Positions 24,953 through 33,813 of a stretch of 64,000 nt of DNA are shown here, piece after piece; positions within the stretch are counted from its first letter, which is position 1; every line of letters begins with the position of its first letter. A program made the translations under genes and the position numbers. The stretch is from Streptomyces sp. IMTB 2501 (GTDB lineage: Bacteria; Actinomycetota; Actinomycetes; Streptomycetales; Streptomycetaceae), in contig NZ_MQUS01000001.1 in NCBI RefSeq assembly GCF_001953885.1, positions 496,001 through 560,000 on the forward strand, read 5' to 3'. The notes beneath the pieces were generated by a model. That model worked only from the letters and a program-made list of their open reading frames with translations, was not told the DNA's origin and searched no databases.

Positions 24953-26155
24953 TCAGCCCTGCGGCGCGTCCCCGAAGTCGGGGATCTCCAGCCGGATGCC
25001 GCCCTGCCGCGCTGACTCGTGCGCGATGATGCCCGGCAGGGTGTACCGGGCGGCCACCCACGCGTTCACCGAGGGCAGCACTCGCGTGTCGACGGCGGTG
25101 ACGAAGTCGTCGACCAGGAAGTGATGGCTGCCCTCGTGGCCGTTGTGGAGGTGGTCGAACTCCCGCGGCAGCCGCGCCCGGTCGTGCACCGGCGCCGAAC
25201 CCGAGGTGAAGGCCGCCCGCAGCTCGGGGGCGATGTGAGCCAGGGACGGATCGTCCGGGGCCAGGGTCGGCTTGGGTTCCAGCAGCTCGCTGATGTCCTT
25301 CACCCCGCTCTTGTCCTGCCACAGCGCCACCGTCGCCAGCTGCTCCATGCTGGCCTCCGTACCGAAGAACCGGAACCGGGACTCACGGATGTGCGAGGGG
25401 TAGCCGACCCGCCGGAACTCGTTCGTACGGAACGATCCACCGCCCGCGACCTCGAACAGCGCGGTCGCGTTGGACACGTCGTTGTCGAACTGGCTGACCG
25501 AACGATCGAAAACGCCGTCGCCGCGATCGTCCCGCACCCCGATCGCCGACACGCTCACCGCATGTGTCCGCCAGGCCCCGAGCACCCCGCCCACCGCATG
25601 CGTCGGGTACAGCAACGGGGGATAGCTGGCGGTCGCCCTCCAGTTCTCGCCGCCGCTGTACCGGTACGCCTCGTAGAAGCCGAGGTCCATGTCGTGGACG
25701 TAGTCGCCCTCGGCGTAGAAGAGCCGGCCGAAGGCACCCTCGGCGATCTGGTTGCGGGCGTGCACGGTCGCCGGGTTGTACTGGCTGGTCTCACCCATCA
25801 TGTACGTCAGCCCGGTCGCCCGTACCGCGTCGATGATCGCGGAGATCTCGTCGGTGCTGATCGCCATGGGGACGGCGGAGTACACGTGCTTGCCCGCGCG
25901 GAGGCCCTTGAGGGCCAGCGGCCCGTGCGTCCAGCGCTGGGTGAAGACCGCGACCGCGTCGACCGCCGTCGACTCCAGCATGGCGTCGTACGACGGGAAG
26001 GTGCCGGCGAGACCCTGCGTGGCGGCGAGCCGCTCGGCCCGCTCGGGCAGCAGGTCGGTGACATACACGTCACGGACGCCGGGATGGGCCTGGAACAGCG
26101 TGGCGAACTGACCGGAGAACTGGCCGGCGCCGACGATACCGAGAGAGAAGGTCAT
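24953..26155 (-). CDS. Gfo/Idh/MocA family oxidoreductase
   Basis: 400 residues. The Rossmann start is MTFSLGIVGAGQFSGQFATL. The usual EKP motif is replaced by SAVPMAIS, a variation seen in divergent members. A GFO_IDH_MocA_C domain carries EGDYVHDMDLGF and later His-rich HLHNGHEGSHHF. Such enzymes oxidise or epimerise sugars and inositols with NAD(P). It is divergent from a ROK regulator across 127 bp containing two near-identical repeats, so sugar-dependent control is likely. Confidence 0.88.
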   Translation of the reverse strand: MTFSLGIVGAGQFSGQFATLFQAHPGVRDVYVTDLLPERAERLAATQGLAGTFPSYDAMLESTAVDAVAVFTQRWTHGPLALKGLRAGKHVYSAVPMAISTDEISAIIDAVRATGLTYMMGETSQYNPATVHARNQIAEGAFGRLFYAEGDYVHDMDLGFYEAYRYSGGENWRATASYPPLLYPTHAVGGVLGAWRTHAVSVSAIGVRDDRGDGVFDRSVSQFDNDVSNATALFEVAGGGSFRTNEFRRVGYPSHIRESRFRFFGTEASMEQLATVALWQDKSGVKDISELLEPKPTLAPDDPSLAHIAPELRAAFTSGSAPVHDRARLPREFDHLHNGHEGSHHFLVDDFVTAVDTRVLPSVNAWVAARYTLPGIIAHESARQGGIRLEIPDFGDAPQG

Positions 26156-26159
26156 GCCA

Positions 26160-26264
26160 GTTACTTTTGGTGCAGAAGAATCTTGCCGTCAAGGGGTGAG
26201 TGGAAGCTTCTACGGCGCGCACAAGGCACAGTAAGGTGAAGTGGTTACTTCTGGGTCGGAAGAA
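26160..26264. promoter_or_regulatory. Two 21-bp direct repeats, probable ROK operators
   Basis: Positions 26160-26180 and 26244-26264 match at 17 of 21 bases (both start GTTACTT and end GAAGAA) and lie in the Gfo/Idh-ROK divergent region, one beside each start codon. A perfect GAAGCTTC palindrome sits between them (26203-26210). This is the pattern expected for autoregulation plus control of the divergent gene. Confidence 0.5.
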
Positions 26265-26282
26265 AGCGAGGGGCCGGGACTC

Positions 26283-27431
26283 ATGACCAGCTGGCTGCCA
26301 CTGAGCCCCGCCGAGCGCTCCGTGGCGATCGAGGTGCTCGTGCACGGGCCGCTGTCGCGCACCGAGCTGGCCCGGCGCCTCGGGCTCTCACAGGGCAGTC
26401 TCACCCGGCTGACCAAGCCGCTGATCGAGTCCGGGCTGCTCGTCGAGGCCCCTGAGGCGTCCGGTGTTGCCCAGGCGCGTCAGGGCAGGCCGTCGCAGCC
26501 GCTCGGGGTCGTGGCCGACGCCTGCTCCTTCCTCGGCTTCAAGATCACAGCTGACATGGTCCACGGCGTCGTCACCACGCTGCGCAGCGAGGTCACCGGC
26601 CGGCTCGACCGGCAGCTCACCACGCATGATCCGGGCACCGTGGCCGCGCTGCTCGCGGAGATGGCCGCGGTCCTGGCCGAGGGCCGCCCCGCTCCGGCCG
26701 GTGTCGGCATCGGTGTGGGCGGTCTGGTGCGCGAGCGTGCGGTGGTCGCCGAGTCGCCGTTCCTCGGCTGGCGGGACGTACCGCTCGCCGCGCTGGTGGC
26801 GAAGCGCACAGGGCTGCCGGTCGTGGTGGAGAACGACGTGGCTGCCCTGGTCGAGGCCGAGACGTGGTTCGGCGCGGGCCGCGGACTCGACCGCTTCGCC
26901 GTGCTGACCATCGGCGCCGGCATCGGGTACGGGCTGGTGATCGGCGGCAGACGCGTCCCGTTCGCCGAGGACGGCCGCGGTTTTGGCCGGCACTGGATCA
27001 TCGACCCCCACGGCCCGCTCACCCCCACCGGAGAGCGCGGCAGCGCTGTGTCCTTGCTCACCATCCCCAGCATCGAGTACCAGATCCGCGCCGCAACCGG
27101 CCGCGACACCCCCTACGAGGAGATCCTCGCCGGTGCCGCCGCGGGCGACCCCATGGCCGCCAGAGTCGTCGGCGAGGCCGCCCGGGCCCTCGGTGTCCTG
27201 GTCGCACAGATCGCCAACTTCGCGATGCCCCAGCGGATCCTGCTCGCCGGAGAGGGCGTCGGCCTGATGGATGTGGCCGGGAACACGGTCCACGAGACCA
27301 TCCGCGCCCACCGGCATCCGCACGCCGATCCGGTCGACCTGGAGACGAAGGTGTCCGACTTCCACGACTGGGCGCGCGGCGCCGCCGTGTTGGCGATCCA
27401 GGTGCTCGTGCTGGGTGCGGGCCCGGGGTGA
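26283..27431 (+). CDS. ROK family transcriptional regulator
   Basis: 382 residues. The N-terminal winged helix RSVAIEVLVHGPLSRTELARRLGLSQGSLTRLTKPL is followed by a ROK sugar-kinase-like domain with GVGIGVGG and LTIGAGIGYGLVIGG. The zinc-binding cysteine cluster (CGxxGC) of many ROK proteins is not present; GFGRHWIIDPHG takes its place. Start ATG 26283 has GAGGGG upstream. It probably represses the Gfo/Idh gene and itself, and is released by a sugar or sugar phosphate. Confidence 0.88.
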   Translation: MTSWLPLSPAERSVAIEVLVHGPLSRTELARRLGLSQGSLTRLTKPLIESGLLVEAPEASGVAQARQGRPSQPLGVVADACSFLGFKITADMVHGVVTTLRSEVTGRLDRQLTTHDPGTVAALLAEMAAVLAEGRPAPAGVGIGVGGLVRERAVVAESPFLGWRDVPLAALVAKRTGLPVVVENDVAALVEAETWFGAGRGLDRFAVLTIGAGIGYGLVIGGRRVPFAEDGRGFGRHWIIDPHGPLTPTGERGSAVSLLTIPSIEYQIRAATGRDTPYEEILAGAAAGDPMAARVVGEAARALGVLVAQIANFAMPQRILLAGEGVGLMDVAGNTVHETIRAHRHPHADPVDLETKVSDFHDWARGAAVLAIQVLVLGAGPG

Positions 27432-27459
27432 GGGGCAGGTGTGAACTCCCGTCCACCGC

Positions 27460-27486
27460 TTGACACATCGACGTGATGAGTAACAC
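27460..27486 (+). promoter_or_regulatory. Promoter-like sequence before small gene
   Basis: A consensus TTGACA (27460-27465) is followed 15 bp later by TAACAC (27481-27486), in an AT-richer stretch directly upstream of the 57-residue protein gene. The spacing is shorter than ideal. Confidence 0.35.
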
Positions 27487-27556
27487 GGTCCGAAATGTCC
27501 GCATCGAGTGTGCTTACTCACAGCGCCTTCACGTTGATCAGCATATGCTTCACAGC

Positions 27557-27730
27557 ATGTCCACCACTGTTGAAGCCGCCCCCGAGCGATCGGCCGCGGA
27601 GGTCAACGAGGAGATCAGGGCCCTGTGGCGCCGGTCGGGCGGGACACTGACCACCGAGCAGCGCGCGCAGTACCAGCGCCTCGTGATGGAGTGGGCCGCC
27701 GCGACGCCGCCGTCGCAGCGGGCGGCCTGA
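27557..27730 (+). CDS. Small conserved-type hypothetical protein
   Basis: 57 residues, acidic N-terminus and helical core AAEVNEEIRALWRRSGGTLTTEQRAQYQRLVMEW. ATG 27557 or 27545 could start it; neither has a clear ribosome binding site. Codon choice is strongly G/C-ending and a good terminator follows, so it is probably expressed. No function recognised. Confidence 0.6.
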   Translation: MSTTVEAAPERSAAEVNEEIRALWRRSGGTLTTEQRAQYQRLVMEWAAATPPSQRAA

Positions 27731-27772
27731 CCGACCTCGCGCGGACCGCGCCGTGGCGTCACCGTATCGTCC

Positions 27773-27801
27773 AGGGCACCCGTGAGCGCGGGTGCCCTTT
27801 T
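27773..27801 (+). terminator. Rho-independent terminator
   Basis: AGGGCACCCG (27773-27782) pairs perfectly with CGGGTGCCCT (27789-27798) around a six-base loop and is followed by TTTT. It lies 42 bases after the small gene and also sits between two convergent genes. Confidence 0.8.
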
Positions 27802-27853
27802 CACAGCGTTTCCCGCGGGCGTCGCCGCCCACCCGTCCCACCCGTCCCTCGCG

Positions 27854-29230
27854 TCAGCCCCAGGTCGCCGAGTAGTACCGCTGATAAGCCCTGCGGTCCT
27901 GTTCCGCGCGGATATAGCGGGTCGCCACGAGCGCGATCAGACTGCCCGCGATGACCAGCAGCCCCGGACCGACGTTCCGGGTGTCCGTCAGCCGCGCCAG
28001 CAGCGTCTGCCCCGGCGTGCCCGTCACCGGTGCCGAGGAACCCGGCGAGGCCGCGTTCGGGGCGACCGCGCCCTGTGCGGCCGAGGCCGACGGTGCGGGA
28101 GAGGCGCTGCGGGGGGCACCGCCGGCGGTCTGCGCCGACACGATGAGCTTGACGTTCAGCGCCGCCAGCGCCCTCGTCACCGGCTGGAAGAACGTCGTAC
28201 CGCCCGCCCTGCAGTCACCGCTGCCGCCCGAGGTCACACCGAGCGCGATCCCGTCGGAGAACAGCGGCCCGCCGCTGTCGCCCGGTTCGGCGCACACATT
28301 GGTCTGGATGAGCCCGGTGACCGTCCCCTCGGGGTAGTTGACGGTCGCGTTCAGCGCGGTGACCTGGCCGTCGTGCAGGCCGCTGGTGCTGCCGCTGCGG
28401 AACACCCGCTGCCCCACCGACGCGTCGGCGGTCCCCGTGATCCGTACCCCGTTGCCACCGCCGATCGCTACGACGTCGGCGCCGTCACCGGCCTTGCCGC
28501 TCGCGTACTGCACGAGCGAGAAGTCGTTGCCGGGGAAGGTGCTGCTCACCGTCTGGCCCAGCTGCTGATTGCCCTGGTTCCCGGCGAACCAGGTGGACCC
28601 CGTGGGACCGCAGTGACCGGCCGTGAGAATGAAGTCGCTCTGCCCGTTGGTCACGTTGAACCCCGCCGAGCAGCGGCCGCCCGTCGACAGGATCGGCTGC
28701 GCGCCGTTCAGCCGTGTGGTGAACGTGCCCTTCGCATGCTCCATCCGCACGAAGCCGCCGATCCTCGCGGCGACTTGGCTCATCCGGGACCAGTCGCCGG
28801 CGGACACCGTGCTGTCCGCGCTCACCACGACCCGGTTGGTCCGGTAGTCCACCGCCCACGCGGTGCCCGCCACACGCGGCGCCGAACGCAGCGTGGCCGT
28901 GGCCGACTTGAGCTCGTTCATGCTGTGCGACACGACCTTCGCGTCGGCCCCCGCGTTCCGTACCTCCCGGGCCGCCGCCTCGTCGGTGACCGCCACCGCC
29001 GGCCGCCCGTCGGCGCCGATCCAGTCACCCGCCGTCCGGGCCGTGCCGAGCCGGGCCACCAGCGCCGCGCCGGTGCCCCCGGTGCCGTCGGACGCGGCGA
29101 GCGTTCTGGCGGCGGGAGGTGTCTCGCTCGCCATGGCGGCCTGGGTGACCATCGCGCCGCCCAGGAGGAGTCCGCCGACCGCCGCCAGGCGTGTCACCCG
29201 CCTGACGATCCGTCGTCGTGCGTGCCGCAT
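27854..29230 (-). CDS. Streptogrisin-like S1 serine protease with C-terminal membrane anchor
   Basis: 458 residues. The signal segment VTRLAAVGGLLLGGAMVTQA precedes a pro-region and a chymotrypsin-fold domain with His206 (LTAGHCG), Asp236 (GNDFSLV) and Ser319 (PGDSGGPL). Streptogrisins usually end there. This one continues with an Ala/Pro/Ser linker (residues about 368-410) and a transmembrane helix (about 421-438) with a basic, Tyr-rich tail, so the protease should be tethered to the outer face of the membrane. Start ATG 29230 has CGGGAG upstream. The substrate is unknown. Confidence 0.88.
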   Translation of the reverse strand: MRHARRRIVRRVTRLAAVGGLLLGGAMVTQAAMASETPPAARTLAASDGTGGTGAALVARLGTARTAGDWIGADGRPAVAVTDEAAAREVRNAGADAKVVSHSMNELKSATATLRSAPRVAGTAWAVDYRTNRVVVSADSTVSAGDWSRMSQVAARIGGFVRMEHAKGTFTTRLNGAQPILSTGGRCSAGFNVTNGQSDFILTAGHCGPTGSTWFAGNQGNQQLGQTVSSTFPGNDFSLVQYASGKAGDGADVVAIGGGNGVRITGTADASVGQRVFRSGSTSGLHDGQVTALNATVNYPEGTVTGLIQTNVCAEPGDSGGPLFSDGIALGVTSGGSGDCRAGGTTFFQPVTRALAALNVKLIVSAQTAGGAPRSASPAPSASAAQGAVAPNAASPGSSAPVTGTPGQTLLARLTDTRNVGPGLLVIAGSLIALVATRYIRAEQDRRAYQRYYSATWG

Positions 29231-29369
29231 GCAGGGCTCCCGAAGCCGAACCGAACGCGCACCGCCTGTGCCGGCGGCGCGAGACCCTCGGGTCGTCGAG
29301 GGCCCGCACCTCCATACGCGGCCCGGGGCCGCCGCGTTCAACGGCAGCGGTGATGCCGGCCGGTGCGGC

Positions 29370-30200
29370 TCAGCTCTTCCGGGCCACCCCGCCGAACATC
29401 GCGACCTCCTCCGGCTCGCCACCGTGGTCGTGTTCCGGACGCCAGCGCGAGCAGGACACCACGCCCGGCTCCAGCAGGTCGAGGCCGTCGAAGAACCGGG
29501 CCACGTCCTCGGGCGTGCGCTGGGTCAGCTTCGGGGTGCCGTGCTCGTTCCAGAACTTCACCGCCTCGTCCACGTCCGGCATCGACGGATGGGTGACGGT
29601 GTGCGACAGCACCAGATGGCTGCCCGCCGGCAGCCGGTCGGTCAACTGCCGGACCAGACCGTACGGATCCTCGTCGTCGCCGATGAAGATGACCACGCCG
29701 AGCAGCATCAGCGCCACCGGCTCGCTGAAGTCCAGTGTCCCCGCCGCGTGTTCGAGGATCGCGTCGACGTTGCGCAGGTCCTCGTCGAGATAGTCGGTAC
29801 GGCCCTGCGGTGTGCTCGTCAGCAGGGCACGCGCGTGTGCGAGGACCAGCGGATCGTTGTCGACGTACACGACCCGCGATTCCGGGGCGATGCGCTGGGC
29901 GACCTCGTGCGTGTTGTCGGCGGTGGGCAGCCCGGTGCCGATGTCCAGGAACTGCCGGATGCCCACCCGGCCGACCAGATGACGCACCGCGCGGCCGAGG
30001 AACAGCCGGTCGGCGCGCGCGTACTCCCCGATACCGGGGTGCAGTCGGCGGATCTGGTCGCCGGCCTGGCGGTCGACCTCGTAGTGGTCCTTGCCGCCGA
30101 GCCAGTAGTTCCAGATCCGGGCGGTGTGCGCCTGGCCGGTGTTGATACGGGCGCGCAGCGACACGGCCACGTCGTCGGTGGCTGCCGGGTTGTCGGTCAC
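29370..30200 (-). CDS. SAM-dependent methyltransferase, DUF574 family
   Basis: 276 residues. INTGQAHTARIWNYWLGGKDHYEVDR is the hallmark N-terminus of the actinomycete DUF574 methyltransferases. It is followed by FLDIGTGLPTADNTHEVAQ (SAM loop) and VVYVDNDPLVLAHARALL. Start GTG 30200 is chosen over upstream codons because CAGGAG lies ten bases before it. These proteins are abundant in Streptomyces, with few known substrates. Confidence 0.9.
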   Translation of the reverse strand: MTDNPAATDDVAVSLRARINTGQAHTARIWNYWLGGKDHYEVDRQAGDQIRRLHPGIGEYARADRLFLGRAVRHLVGRVGIRQFLDIGTGLPTADNTHEVAQRIAPESRVVYVDNDPLVLAHARALLTSTPQGRTDYLDEDLRNVDAILEHAAGTLDFSEPVALMLLGVVIFIGDDEDPYGLVRQLTDRLPAGSHLVLSHTVTHPSMPDVDEAVKFWNEHGTPKLTQRTPEDVARFFDGLDLLEPGVVSCSRWRPEHDHGGEPEEVAMFGGVARKS

Positions 30201-30342
30201 GTGGGTCAGCTCCTGGGTACGGATGGGATGCCTGACGGGAGTGAAACACCGTTCTGGACGCAATCTAGACGCCCGAATCGATCTCCGCCTCGTGTCCCCC
30301 GGCATCCGGTCACTCCCGCGCCCCGCCCATAGACTGCCCGGC

Positions 30343-30729
30343 ATGGACGACACGCTCCTGGACCGGCTCGGCTCCGGCAAGTACCTGCTGGTGACCAGCT
30401 ACCGCAAGAACGGCACCCCGGTCGCCACCCCGGTGTGGGTGGTCCGCGACGGTGCCTCGCTCGGGGTCTGGACGGCCGCCGACAGCTTCAAGGTCAAGCG
30501 GATCCGGCGCCGCCCCGGCGTCCTCGTCGGCCCCTGCGACCTGCGCGGCAACCCCATCGGCGAGCAACTGCCGGCCACCGCGCAGATCGCCGACGCCGCC
30601 ACCACCGCCCGCTACCGCGACCTCATCGCCCGCAAGTACGGCATCCTCGGCCGCCTCACCCTCCTGGGCAGCCGGCTGCGGCGCGGCCTGGACGGCACGG
30701 TCGGGATCCGGGTGACCTTCGCTGAGTGA
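30343..30729 (+). CDS. PPOX-class F420-dependent oxidoreductase
   Basis: 128 residues of the split-barrel pyridoxamine-5'-phosphate-oxidase-like fold: LGSGKYLLVTSYRKNGTPVATPVWVVRDG, then VKRIRRRPGVLVGPCD, the pattern of small deazaflavin (F420) or flavin-dependent reductases. The start is ATG 30343. It is divergent from the DUF574 methyltransferase. Cofactor preference is inferred from subgroup resemblance. Confidence 0.82.
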   Translation: MDDTLLDRLGSGKYLLVTSYRKNGTPVATPVWVVRDGASLGVWTAADSFKVKRIRRRPGVLVGPCDLRGNPIGEQLPATAQIADAATTARYRDLIARKYGILGRLTLLGSRLRRGLDGTVGIRVTFAE

Positions 30730-30739
30730 GGACCACCGG

Positions 30740-31680
30740 AACAGGCGCTACGACGCCTCCCGCACCGAACCGGACAGCACCGGCCCCCGCCGGACCCCGG
30801 CTCGCCCCGACGCTCAGGTCATGCCGACGCCGGCCGCCTCGGACAGCGACACCCGCCACCTCGACGGCTGCCCTTGGGTGAGCAGGGTCGGCGACAGGCG
30901 TGACGGTCATCGCCTGCGCCGGATCGTCGTCGTGGACGGTGATCCCGCCCGGCGGCAGCCCACGACCGCGCCCCGGACCGCCTTGACGAGAATGTCGTAC
31001 AACACGTCCCGGCCGTAGCGCGTGTTGCCTTCACCTCGACCGGTACGCCGATGTCATGACCGCCCGGGCGCACCGTCACCATCCGGTCCTCGGCCTTCCC
31101 GGTGGCCGGGGCCGACGGCGTACACCCGGACCTGGCCCCTGCCGTGGCCCGTCACCTCGACCGGAACAGGGAAGGTGCGCACGCCCGAGTCGCCCGCGTC
31201 CACGGTGGCGCGGCCGACGTCCACGCGGGGCAACGCCGCCGCCCGTACCGCCGGCGTCCCCGGCCGCCGGCCCCACGCATCCACGAGCCAGGCCTGCCCG
31301 GACGCCGAACGCGACGTCAGCTCCGTCGACTCGACCCAGCCGAGAGCGAGCCAGACGCGGGTGGCCGCCGTCAGCAGCACCCGCACCTCGCGCGCCCTGG
31401 GCCCTGTCCTCAAATGGTGCTGCTGGTCGGCGGGGAGCCGGGTCGCCGCGTGTCTGTCGCAGACCGGGTCCGGGAGCCGCGGGTCGCCGGAGAAGCCCGT
31501 CCTCGGAAGGCGCCGCGGACGAGCCGGGCGTCCACTCGGAGTTGAAGAAGTTGTGGTCGGCGCCGATGACGTACACGGCGCTGCGCAGCGCGCTGCCGCA
31601 GCCGACCGCACGGGTGCCGTCGACGTACACCTCGCGCGCTCCACTCGGACACGCACCGGCCCACCGTCCCCTCCGCGACT
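30740..31680 (-). pseudogene. Frameshifted remnant of a secreted alpha/beta-hydrolase-type protein
   Basis: Pieces of one protein lie in consecutive minus-strand frames. First comes VYVIGADHNFFNSEWTPG (the catalytic-His region of Streptomyces secreted hydrolases), then DPVCDRHAATRLPADQQ, VWLALGWVESTELTS and LPRVDVGRATVDAGDSGVRT. After that come VTVRPGGHDIGVPVEVK, RYGRDVLYDILVKAVRGAVV and GGITVHDDDPAQAMTVTPV (Calx-beta-like). At least four frame changes separate them and the 5' portion with the nucleophile is missing. The order is colinear, so it is a decayed gene rather than noise. Confidence 0.65.
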
Positions 31681-31711
31681 GGACCACCGTCCGGCTGGAA
31701 AGGCCATCCGC

Positions 31712-33115
31712 ATGAGCCGAACCCAGCGTCCGCTGCGCGCCGCACTCGTCGGAACCGGGCACCGCGCCCGGTTGTTCACCCGTGCCCTCGCCGCCCGCCC
31801 CGGCCACCGGCTGGCCGCCCTGTGCGATCCGAGCCCCACCCGGATGGCGTTCCACAACCGGCTGCTCACCGAAGCGGGCGAACCGGCCGCCGCCCAGTGG
31901 AATCCCGACCGTTTCACCGAGATGCTCGCCGAGGAGGACATCGGCGAAGTCGTCGTCACCACCGTCGACTCCGCCCACGACCACTACATCGTGCCGGCGC
32001 TCGAAGCCGGCTGCCGGGTGGTCACCGAGAAGCCGATGACCGTCGACGCCGACCGCTGTGCCCGCATCCTGGACACCGTGCGCGCCACCGGCAACTCGCT
32101 GACCGTCGCTTTCAACTACCGCTTCAACCCGGTGCACGAGAGGGTACGGCGACTGCTCGCCGACGGCGTCGTCGGCGAGGTGCTCTCCGTGCACTTCGAG
32201 TGGCTCCTCGACGTCCGGCACGGCGCCGACTACTTCCGCCGCTGGCACCGCGACAAGCGGCACAGCGGCGGCCTGATGGTGCACAAGGCGAGCCATCACT
32301 TCGACCTGGTCAACTGGTGGCTGCACGACGAACCCGCCGAGGTCTTCGGCTACGGCCGGCTCGGCTTCTACGGCCGTGAGGCGGGCGAACGCCACGGCCT
32401 GCGCCGCGACTACACCCGCGCCCACGGCGCGCCCGAGGCGGTCGGTGACCCCTTCGCCCTCGACCTCACCGCCGACGACACCCTGCGCGCCCTCTACCTC
32501 GACGCCGAGGGCGACAACGGCTATCTGCGCGACCGCAACGTCTTCGACGGCCCGGTCGACATCGAGGACGACATGGCCGTCCTCGTCCGCTACACGCGCG
32601 GCGCCACGATGACGTACCACCTGACCGCCTACTCGCCCTGGGAGGGCTACCGGGTCATGGTCAACGGCAGCGCCGGCCGGCTGGAACTGGAGGTGGAGCA
32701 GAGCCGCCGGCAGTCCGCGGTGACCACGTCCACTCCGCTCCCGGGGCCCGGTGGCGGCGCCGCGCACGGCGACATCGCGGCCCCACACGCGGGCGGCGTA
32801 CGGCTCACCCTGCGCCCGCTGTGGCAAGCCCCGACGGACATCGAGCTGCGAGCCGTGCACGAGGCTCACGGCGGTGGGGACCCGCGCATGCTCGACGCCC
32901 TGTTCGGGCCGGTGGCCCCAGCGGACTCGGTGGGCTCCGTGGGCTCGACGAGCTCGGTCGGCGAAGCGGACGCGGCCGGTCCCGGTGACACACCCACGGC
33001 CACCGAACGCGACGGCGCGCTCGCCCTCGCCGTCGGCCTCGGCGCCAACCGGGCCTTCGAGACCGGACAGCCGGTCACCGTAAGGGAGTTGATCCCGGAG
33101 CTGTGGCGCCGCTGA
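31712..33115 (+). CDS. Gfo/Idh/MocA family oxidoreductase
   Basis: 467 residues. It starts RAALVGTGHRARLFTRALA and has the complete EKPMTVDADRC motif (catalytic Lys). The active-site segment is SGGLMVHKASHHFDLVNWWL. An unusual Ser/Gly-rich insert (DSVGSVGSTSSVGEADAAGP) precedes the C-terminus. GGAAAGG lies seven bases before ATG 31712, and the upstream region runs through the 5' end of the hydrolase remnant. It probably acts on a sugar or a polysaccharide-derived sugar, consistent with the lyase and transporter remnants nearby. Confidence 0.88.
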   Translation: MSRTQRPLRAALVGTGHRARLFTRALAARPGHRLAALCDPSPTRMAFHNRLLTEAGEPAAAQWNPDRFTEMLAEEDIGEVVVTTVDSAHDHYIVPALEAGCRVVTEKPMTVDADRCARILDTVRATGNSLTVAFNYRFNPVHERVRRLLADGVVGEVLSVHFEWLLDVRHGADYFRRWHRDKRHSGGLMVHKASHHFDLVNWWLHDEPAEVFGYGRLGFYGREAGERHGLRRDYTRAHGAPEAVGDPFALDLTADDTLRALYLDAEGDNGYLRDRNVFDGPVDIEDDMAVLVRYTRGATMTYHLTAYSPWEGYRVMVNGSAGRLELEVEQSRRQSAVTTSTPLPGPGGGAAHGDIAAPHAGGVRLTLRPLWQAPTDIELRAVHEAHGGGDPRMLDALFGPVAPADSVGSVGSTSSVGEADAAGPGDTPTATERDGALALAVGLGANRAFETGQPVTVRELIPELWRR

Positions 33116-33209
33116 CGGTATGTGCCGCCGTGTTCCGGTGACGGCCTGTATCGCGGCGCCGGGGAGGGGAGGGTACGGGCCCGGCGCCCGTCTCAGCCGC
33201 CGGGTGCCG

Positions 33210-33632
33210 TCAGGTCCAGGCACTCCGGTACTGCTCGTCCAGCAGCTGGAAGACCGGCTCGCCCCGCACCGGATCCTGGGCGGTGGACAGCCGGACCCGG
33301 TCGCCGCTGTGGATGCCGACCGGCGGGCCCATGACCCGGCCACGGACGACGAACCCCTCGGCCATCTCTATGAGCGAGACATTGCGTGCCGCGGGTGTGT
33401 TGCGGTGCACCACGGTGGAATGCCGCACCGTCCCGACGCCCTCGCTGCGCTCGGTGCGCAGCTCGCTGCCCTGGCACACCGGACACAGCAACCGGTGGTA
33501 CGTCGCGGTGCCGCACCAGGTGCACCGCTGGAAGGTGATGGCGTCCTTGGAGTCCGCGGGGGCGGGGTCGAGAACACCCGCCCCTGCGGAGCCGGCCGCC
33601 GGATGCGAGGCGTTTGCTGAGTAGTGGTACAC
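33210..33632 (-). CDS. Zn-ribbon OB-fold (DUF35-type) protein
   Basis: 140 residues. The zinc ribbon has Cys37-x2-Cys40 and Cys50-x2-Cys53 (CTWCGTATYHRLLCPVC), followed by an OB-fold with TVVHRNTP, RNVSLIEMAEGFVVRGRVMG. Such proteins partner thiolase-like or acyl-CoA dehydratase enzymes as acyl-CoA-binding subunits, but no partner is adjacent. Start GTG 33632 has AGGGAG ten bases upstream. A TetR-type operator lies 100 bases upstream, matching two sites before the tetR gene at 34548. Confidence 0.85.
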   Translation of the reverse strand: MYHYSANASHPAAGSAGAGVLDPAPADSKDAITFQRCTWCGTATYHRLLCPVCQGSELRTERSEGVGTVRHSTVVHRNTPAARNVSLIEMAEGFVVRGRVMGPPVGIHSGDRVRLSTAQDPVRGEPVFQLLDEQYRSAWT

Positions 33633-33731
33633 GCTGGTCAACTCCCTGCGCTCGGCCGGAATCCCGCGTGTCCGGCGCGCACCGGGCACACGCGTGCCGG
33701 CGGCCGTGCCACCGTGCACGCCGACAGGGTA

Positions 33732-33746
33732 TGGCACTCAGTGTCA
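33732..33746. promoter_or_regulatory. TetR-type operator TGGCACTCAGTGTCA
   Basis: A 15-bp near-perfect palindrome centred on CACTCAGTG. The same core occurs twice in front of the nearby tetR gene. It is placed in the promoter region of the Zn-ribbon gene, so this TetR probably controls that gene. Confidence 0.55.
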
Positions 33747-33762
33747 CCAGTAAAGGCACTCC

Positions 33763-33802
33763 GTACCCCTAATTCAAGATCCGGGGTACCCCTGATTCAT
33801 GA
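33763..33802. repeat. 17-bp direct repeat with GGGGTACCCC palindrome
   Basis: Positions 33763-33779 and 33786-33802 are identical at 15 of 17 bases (GTACCCCTxATTCAxGA), 23 bp apart. The second copy begins inside the palindrome GGGGTACCCC (33783-33792). The pair lies between the tetR stop and the Zn-ribbon operator and may bind a second regulator. Confidence 0.45.
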
Positions 33803-33813
33803 CCGGAGCCCCC

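Noticed and set aside
31076-33343. Long minus-strand frame across the Gfo/Idh gene
   Set aside because: Shadow of the plus-strand oxidoreductase; only its last third coincides with true fragments of the frameshifted hydrolase.
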